Assembly: GCF_018502625.1 (NCBI RefSeq)
Contig: NZ_CP075566.1
Span: 5,831,001-5,895,000 of the forward strand
Origin: Pseudomonas hormoni
GTDB taxonomy: Bacteria > Pseudomonadota > Gammaproteobacteria > Pseudomonadales > Pseudomonadaceae
Direction of reading: 5' to 3'
Length of the DNA stretch: 64,000 nt
A program made the position numbers and the translations under genes. Below, piece by piece: positions 60,553-64,000 of this stretch. Positions within the stretch are counted from its first letter, which is position 1. Each line of letters begins with the position of its first letter. Below the pieces are notes generated by a model that was given only the letters and a program-made list of their open reading frames with translations, was not told where the DNA came from and ran no database searches.

Positions 60553-61995
60553 ATGCAGCTTAAAGACACCCAGTTGTTCCGCCAGCAAGCCTTCATCGAT
60601 GGCGCTTGGGTCGATGCGGACAATGGTCAGACGATCAAGGTCAACAACCCGGCAACGGGCGAAATTCTGGGCACCGTGCCGAAAATGGGCGCTGCCGAAA
60701 CCCGCCGTGCGATCGAAGCCGCTGACAAGGCGCTGCCGGCCTGGCGTGCACTGACCGCCAAGGACCGCGCGAACAAGCTGCGTCGCTGGTTCGAGCTGAT
60801 CATCGAGAACCAGGACGACCTGGCTCGTCTGATGACTATGGAACAGGGCAAGCCACTGGCCGAAGCCAAGGGCGAAATCGTTTACGCCGCTTCCTTTATC
60901 GAGTGGTTCGCCGAAGAAGCCAAACGCATCTACGGTGACGTGATTCCGGGCCACCAGCCAGACAAGCGCCTGATCGTGATCAAGCAGCCAATCGGCGTGA
61001 CCGCTGCAATCACCCCGTGGAACTTCCCGGCTGCGATGATCACCCGTAAAGCCGGCCCGGCCCTGGCCGCCGGTTGCACCATGGTGCTCAAGCCTGCTTC
61101 GCAAACGCCGTTCTCGGCATTCGCTCTGGCTGAACTGGCCCAGCGTGCCGGCATTCCTGCTGGCGTGTTCAGCGTTGTGTCCGGCAGCGCCGGCGACATC
61201 GGCAGCGAGCTGACCAGCAACCCGATCGTGCGCAAATTGTCCTTCACCGGCTCGACCGAAATCGGTCGTCAGCTGATGGCCGAATGCGCCAAGGACATCA
61301 AGAAAGTGTCCCTGGAACTGGGCGGCAACGCGCCGTTCATCGTGTTCGACGACGCGGACCTGGATAAGGCCGTCGAAGGCGCGATCATTTCCAAATACCG
61401 CAACAACGGCCAGACCTGCGTCTGCGCCAACCGTCTGTACATTCAGGATTCGGTCTACGACGCATTCGCCGAGAAGCTGAAAGTGGCGGTGTCCAAACTC
61501 AAGATCGGCAACGGTCTGGAAGACGGCACCACCACCGGTCCGCTGATCGACGAAAAAGCCGTGGCCAAGGTTCAAGAGCACATTGCTGACGCCGTTTCCA
61601 AAGGCGCCACCGTGCTGTCCGGCGGCAAGAGCATGGAAGGCAACTTCTTCGAGCCGACCATCCTGACCAACGTGCCGAACAACGCAGCCGTGGCCAAGGA
61701 AGAAACCTTCGGTCCATTGGCGCCGCTGTTCCGTTTCAAAGACGAAGCCGAAGTGATCGCGATGTCGAACGACACCGAGTTCGGTCTGGCCTCGTACTTC
61801 TATGCTCGCGACCTGGGCCGTGTGTTCCGTGTGGCGGAAGCCCTGGAATACGGTATGGTCGGCGTCAACACCGGGTTGATCTCCAACGAAGTCGCGCCGT
61901 TCGGCGGCATCAAGGCGTCGGGCCTGGGCCGTGAAGGCTCCAAGTACGGCATCGAAGATTACCTGGAAATCAAATACCTCTGCCTGGGCATCTAA
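60553..61995 (+). CDS. gabD: NADP-dependent succinate-semialdehyde dehydrogenase
   Basis: A 480-residue aldehyde dehydrogenase that oxidises succinate semialdehyde to succinate, the last step of GABA breakdown. The catalytic Cys is C289 in NNGQTCVCANRLYI and the general base is E255 in SLELGGNAPFIVF; the cofactor site includes TPWNFPAAMITRKAGPALAA and FTGSTEIGRQLM. The start MQLKDTQLFRQQAFI and the length match GabD. gabT follows about 185 bases later in the same direction, so they may share a transcript. The ATG at 60553 is preferred to 60532. Confidence 0.96.
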   Translation: MQLKDTQLFRQQAFIDGAWVDADNGQTIKVNNPATGEILGTVPKMGAAETRRAIEAADKALPAWRALTAKDRANKLRRWFELIIENQDDLARLMTMEQGKPLAEAKGEIVYAASFIEWFAEEAKRIYGDVIPGHQPDKRLIVIKQPIGVTAAITPWNFPAAMITRKAGPALAAGCTMVLKPASQTPFSAFALAELAQRAGIPAGVFSVVSGSAGDIGSELTSNPIVRKLSFTGSTEIGRQLMAECAKDIKKVSLELGGNAPFIVFDDADLDKAVEGAIISKYRNNGQTCVCANRLYIQDSVYDAFAEKLKVAVSKLKIGNGLEDGTTTGPLIDEKAVAKVQEHIADAVSKGATVLSGGKSMEGNFFEPTILTNVPNNAAVAKEETFGPLAPLFRFKDEAEVIAMSNDTEFGLASYFYARDLGRVFRVAEALEYGMVGVNTGLISNEVAPFGGIKASGLGREGSKYGIEDYLEIKYLCLGI

Positions 61996-62180
61996 TCAGC
62001 CCGGCTAGGCATTGCTATAAGCGGAAAGGGCACGAGAGCGCTGACCCTTTTTGCGTTACAAACGGAAATTTCTCTGTGGCCTGGAGCGCTGTGGCAGTCG
62101 ATCATCGAATGCTGCCGCAGTCATCTCCCGCCGCATTTTCCTTGAACCACGCCGCCCGATGAGCGGTGAATGAGGACTTT

Positions 62181-63458
62181 ATGAGCAAGACTAACGCATC
62201 CCTGATGAAACGCCGCGAAGCCGCTGTACCACGCGGTGTTGGCCAGATTCACCCGATCTTCGCCGAGTCCGCGAAGAACGCTACCGTGACCGACGTTGAA
62301 GGTCGCGAGTTCATCGACTTCGCCGGCGGTATCGCTGTGCTGAACACCGGTCACGTGCACCCGAAAATCATCGCCGCGGTGACCGAGCAGCTGAACAAGC
62401 TGACCCACACTTGCTTCCAGGTACTGGCTTACGAGCCGTACGTAGAAGTGTGCGAAAAAATCAACGCCAAGGTCCCAGGTGATTTCGCCAAGAAAACCCT
62501 GCTGGTCACCACCGGTTCCGAAGCTGTAGAAAACGCCGTGAAAATTGCGCGTGCCGCCACTGGCCGCGCTGGCGTGATCGCCTTCACCGGCGCTTACCAC
62601 GGTCGCACCATGATGACCCTGGGCCTGACCGGTAAAGTCGTGCCTTACTCGGCCGGCATGGGCCTGATGCCAGGCGGCATCTTCCGCGCGCTGTACCCGA
62701 ACGAACTGCACGGCGTGAGCATCGACGATTCGATCGCCAGCATCGAACGCATCTTCAAGAACGACGCCGAGCCGCGTGATATCGCTGCCATTATCATCGA
62801 GCCGGTTCAGGGCGAAGGTGGTTTCTACGTCGCGCCTAAAGAGTTCATGAAGCGCCTGCGTGCTCTGTGCGACCAGCACGGCATCCTGCTGATTGCTGAC
62901 GAAGTGCAAACCGGCGCTGGCCGTACCGGCACTTTCTTCGCCATGGAACAGATGGGCGTTGCTGCCGACCTGACCACCTTCGCCAAATCCATCGCTGGCG
63001 GCTTCCCGCTGGCCGGTGTGTGCGGCAAGGCCGAATACATGGACGCCATTGCTCCAGGCGGCCTGGGCGGCACCTACGCCGGTAGCCCGATCGCTTGCGC
63101 CGCGGCCCTGGCCGTGATGGAAGTGTTCGAAGAAGAGCACCTGCTGGATCGCTGCAAGGCTGTCGGCGAGCGTCTGGTTACTGGCCTGAAAGCCATCCAG
63201 GCCAAGTACCCGGTGATCGGCGAAGTCCGTGCCCTGGGCGCGATGATCGCGGTCGAGCTGTTCGTTGATGGCGACAGCCACAAGCCGAACGCTCCAGCGG
63301 TAGCCGCCGTTGTGGCCAAGGCTCGCGACAAGGGCTTGATCCTGCTGTCCTGCGGCACCTACGGCAACGTTCTGCGCGTCCTGGTACCGCTGACCTCGCC
63401 GGACGAGCAACTGGACAAAGGCCTGGCGATCATCGAAGAGTGCTTCTCGGAGCTCTGA
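62181..63458 (+). CDS. gabT: 4-aminobutyrate aminotransferase
   Basis: A 425-residue class III PLP aminotransferase converting GABA and 2-oxoglutarate into succinate semialdehyde and glutamate, feeding GabD. The PLP lysine is K269 in TFAKSIAGGFPLAGV; other marks are TTGSEAVENAVKIARAATGR, AYHGRTMMTLGLTGK and LIADEVQTGAGRTGTFFAME. The start MSKTNASLMKRREAAVPRGV is typical of GabT in Pseudomonas. A TGAGGA site precedes ATG 62181. A terminator follows directly. Confidence 0.97.
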   Translation: MSKTNASLMKRREAAVPRGVGQIHPIFAESAKNATVTDVEGREFIDFAGGIAVLNTGHVHPKIIAAVTEQLNKLTHTCFQVLAYEPYVEVCEKINAKVPGDFAKKTLLVTTGSEAVENAVKIARAATGRAGVIAFTGAYHGRTMMTLGLTGKVVPYSAGMGLMPGGIFRALYPNELHGVSIDDSIASIERIFKNDAEPRDIAAIIIEPVQGEGGFYVAPKEFMKRLRALCDQHGILLIADEVQTGAGRTGTFFAMEQMGVAADLTTFAKSIAGGFPLAGVCGKAEYMDAIAPGGLGGTYAGSPIACAAALAVMEVFEEEHLLDRCKAVGERLVTGLKAIQAKYPVIGEVRALGAMIAVELFVDGDSHKPNAPAVAAVVAKARDKGLILLSCGTYGNVLRVLVPLTSPDEQLDKGLAIIEECFSEL

Positions 63459-63480
63459 TCGATTTGTGAGCTGATCGACA

Positions 63481-63506
63481 AAAAACCCGCTTCGGCGGGT
63501 TTTTTT
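63481..63506 (+). terminator. Intrinsic terminator after gabT
   Basis: AAAAACCCGCTTCGGCGGGT followed by a run of T (63481-63506), 23 bases after the gabT stop: a strong GC stem with TTCG loop and T-tail. Confidence 0.9.
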
Positions 63507-63584
63507 ACGCCACCTGAAACACAACGCACTGTATCGAATGGCCAGCATTGACTAAGGTGCATGCATTGCCGAGGGAGTGTGCAA

Positions 63585-64000
63585 ATGACTGCTGTGGTTT
63601 TACCCGCCGTACCACGTGTGCTGATCGCCGAGGCTGACCCTTGGTCCCGCGACCTGCTCAAGCAGGTGCTGTTAAATGTGCGTTGTGATGCACGTCTCGA
63701 CCTGTGTGCCGATGGTCAGCAGGCGCTGGAGTTGCTGGCGGAAAATCCTTATGACCTGGTGATCGTCGACTGGGAGTTGCCCGGTGTCGATGGCTTGAAT
63801 GTCCTGCGCAGTGTCCGCCAGCGCAAACGCAATCCGCCGCTGCCTTTTATTCTGATGAGCAGCCGCAACGACAGTGCCAGTGTGCGCGAAGCGTTGCCCT
63901 TGGCGCCTGCGGCGTATCTGACCAAACCCCTGAACATGGAAAGCCTGACTCACCGTCTGCAGGATCTGTTGCTGAACGCCGGTGAAGAGGTGTCTTGTGA
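63585..64000 (+). CDS. Response regulator, N-terminal receiver domain (cut by window end)
   Basis: From ATG 63585 (site GAGGGAG) a CheY-like receiver domain reads VPRVLIAEADPWSRDLLKQV, with the acidic pocket at E and D, phospho-acceptor D62 in DLVIVDWELPGVDG, and K114 in AAYLTKPLNMESL. The frame is still open at 64000 (138 codons), so an output domain should follow outside the window; in Pseudomonas relatives this is often an HDOD or c-di-GMP domain, not checkable here. No partner kinase gene is nearby. Confidence 0.88.
   Translation, partial: MTAVVLPAVPRVLIAEADPWSRDLLKQVLLNVRCDARLDLCADGQQALELLAENPYDLVIVDWELPGVDGLNVLRSVRQRKRNPPLPFILMSSRNDSASVREALPLAPAAYLTKPLNMESLTHRLQDLLLNAGEEVSC

Overview
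The window is a high-GC gammaproteobacterial chromosome segment that looks like the Pseudomonas fluorescens group. The grounds are ten or so copies of the Pseudomonas REP palindrome (core GGGAGCGGGCTTGCCCGCG and variants), an adjacent lapG-lapD pair, gabD-gabT, a Fur-controlled fecI/fecR pair, and the mgo/pvf signalling operon. Species cannot be fixed from the sequence alone. There is no rRNA operon, CRISPR array or complete prophage; one tRNA-Arg(CCG) is present.

Layout. 0-3 kb: the 5' part of fecR, an ECF sigma gene under a Fur box, and a dCache amino-acid chemoreceptor. 3-9.3 kb: a complete mgoB-mgoC-mgoA-mgoD operon (haem-oxygenase-like protein, AurF-type N-oxygenase, A-T-R NRPS, SRPBCC protein), the type that makes diazeniumdiolate signals (leudiazen/Pvf family), preceded by a long AT-rich leader. 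9.3-13.4 kb: a GntR regulator, then LapG and LapD (c-di-GMP control of adhesin retention), with no lapA or lapEBC beside them. 13.6-17.3 kb: a TauD-like dioxygenase and a sulfonate/taurine-type ABC importer. 17.4-18.55 kb: an IS110-family insertion sequence sitting exactly inside a REP palindrome; the non-coding strip upstream of its transposase folds into two loops that carry matches to both sides of the REP target and to both IS ends, as expected of a bridge (seek) RNA. 18.6-23.9 kb: a LysR regulator and an EmrAB/TolC-like efflux operon whose outer-membrane gene has a REP pair inside its coding frame.

24-41.7 kb is the most unusual region: two HlyD-type adaptors (one with a cytoplasmic GAF-like domain), an M50 metalloprotease fused to a HlyD-like tail, a GNAT enzyme, a tail-collar protein with a small partner, a GT-C glycosyltransferase, a sulfotransferase, a 2,317-residue surface protein (LEPR-type N-terminus, DUF4347, Gly-rich region, 15 tandem Ig-like modules), a TolC-like lipoprotein and an APS kinase. 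I read this as a dedicated export-and-decoration locus for a giant surface protein that has no ABC ATPase of its own in the window; this is inference.

41.8-50.7 kb: a slipin/NfeD pair, a YbaK-like deacylase, DUF2789, a toxin-antitoxin pair whose toxin is frameshifted, and a MarR-FUSC-DUF1656-HlyD-OMP aromatic-acid-type efflux operon. 51-58 kb: a YdgA-like protein, a Rieske-FAD reductase, a YbhB-like protein and a VWA lipoprotein/ECF sigma/membrane protein operon. 58-60.2 kb: an AT-rich O-antigen-polymerase-like gene next to tRNA-Arg. 60.5-64 kb: gabD, gabT and the start of a response regulator cut off by the window end.
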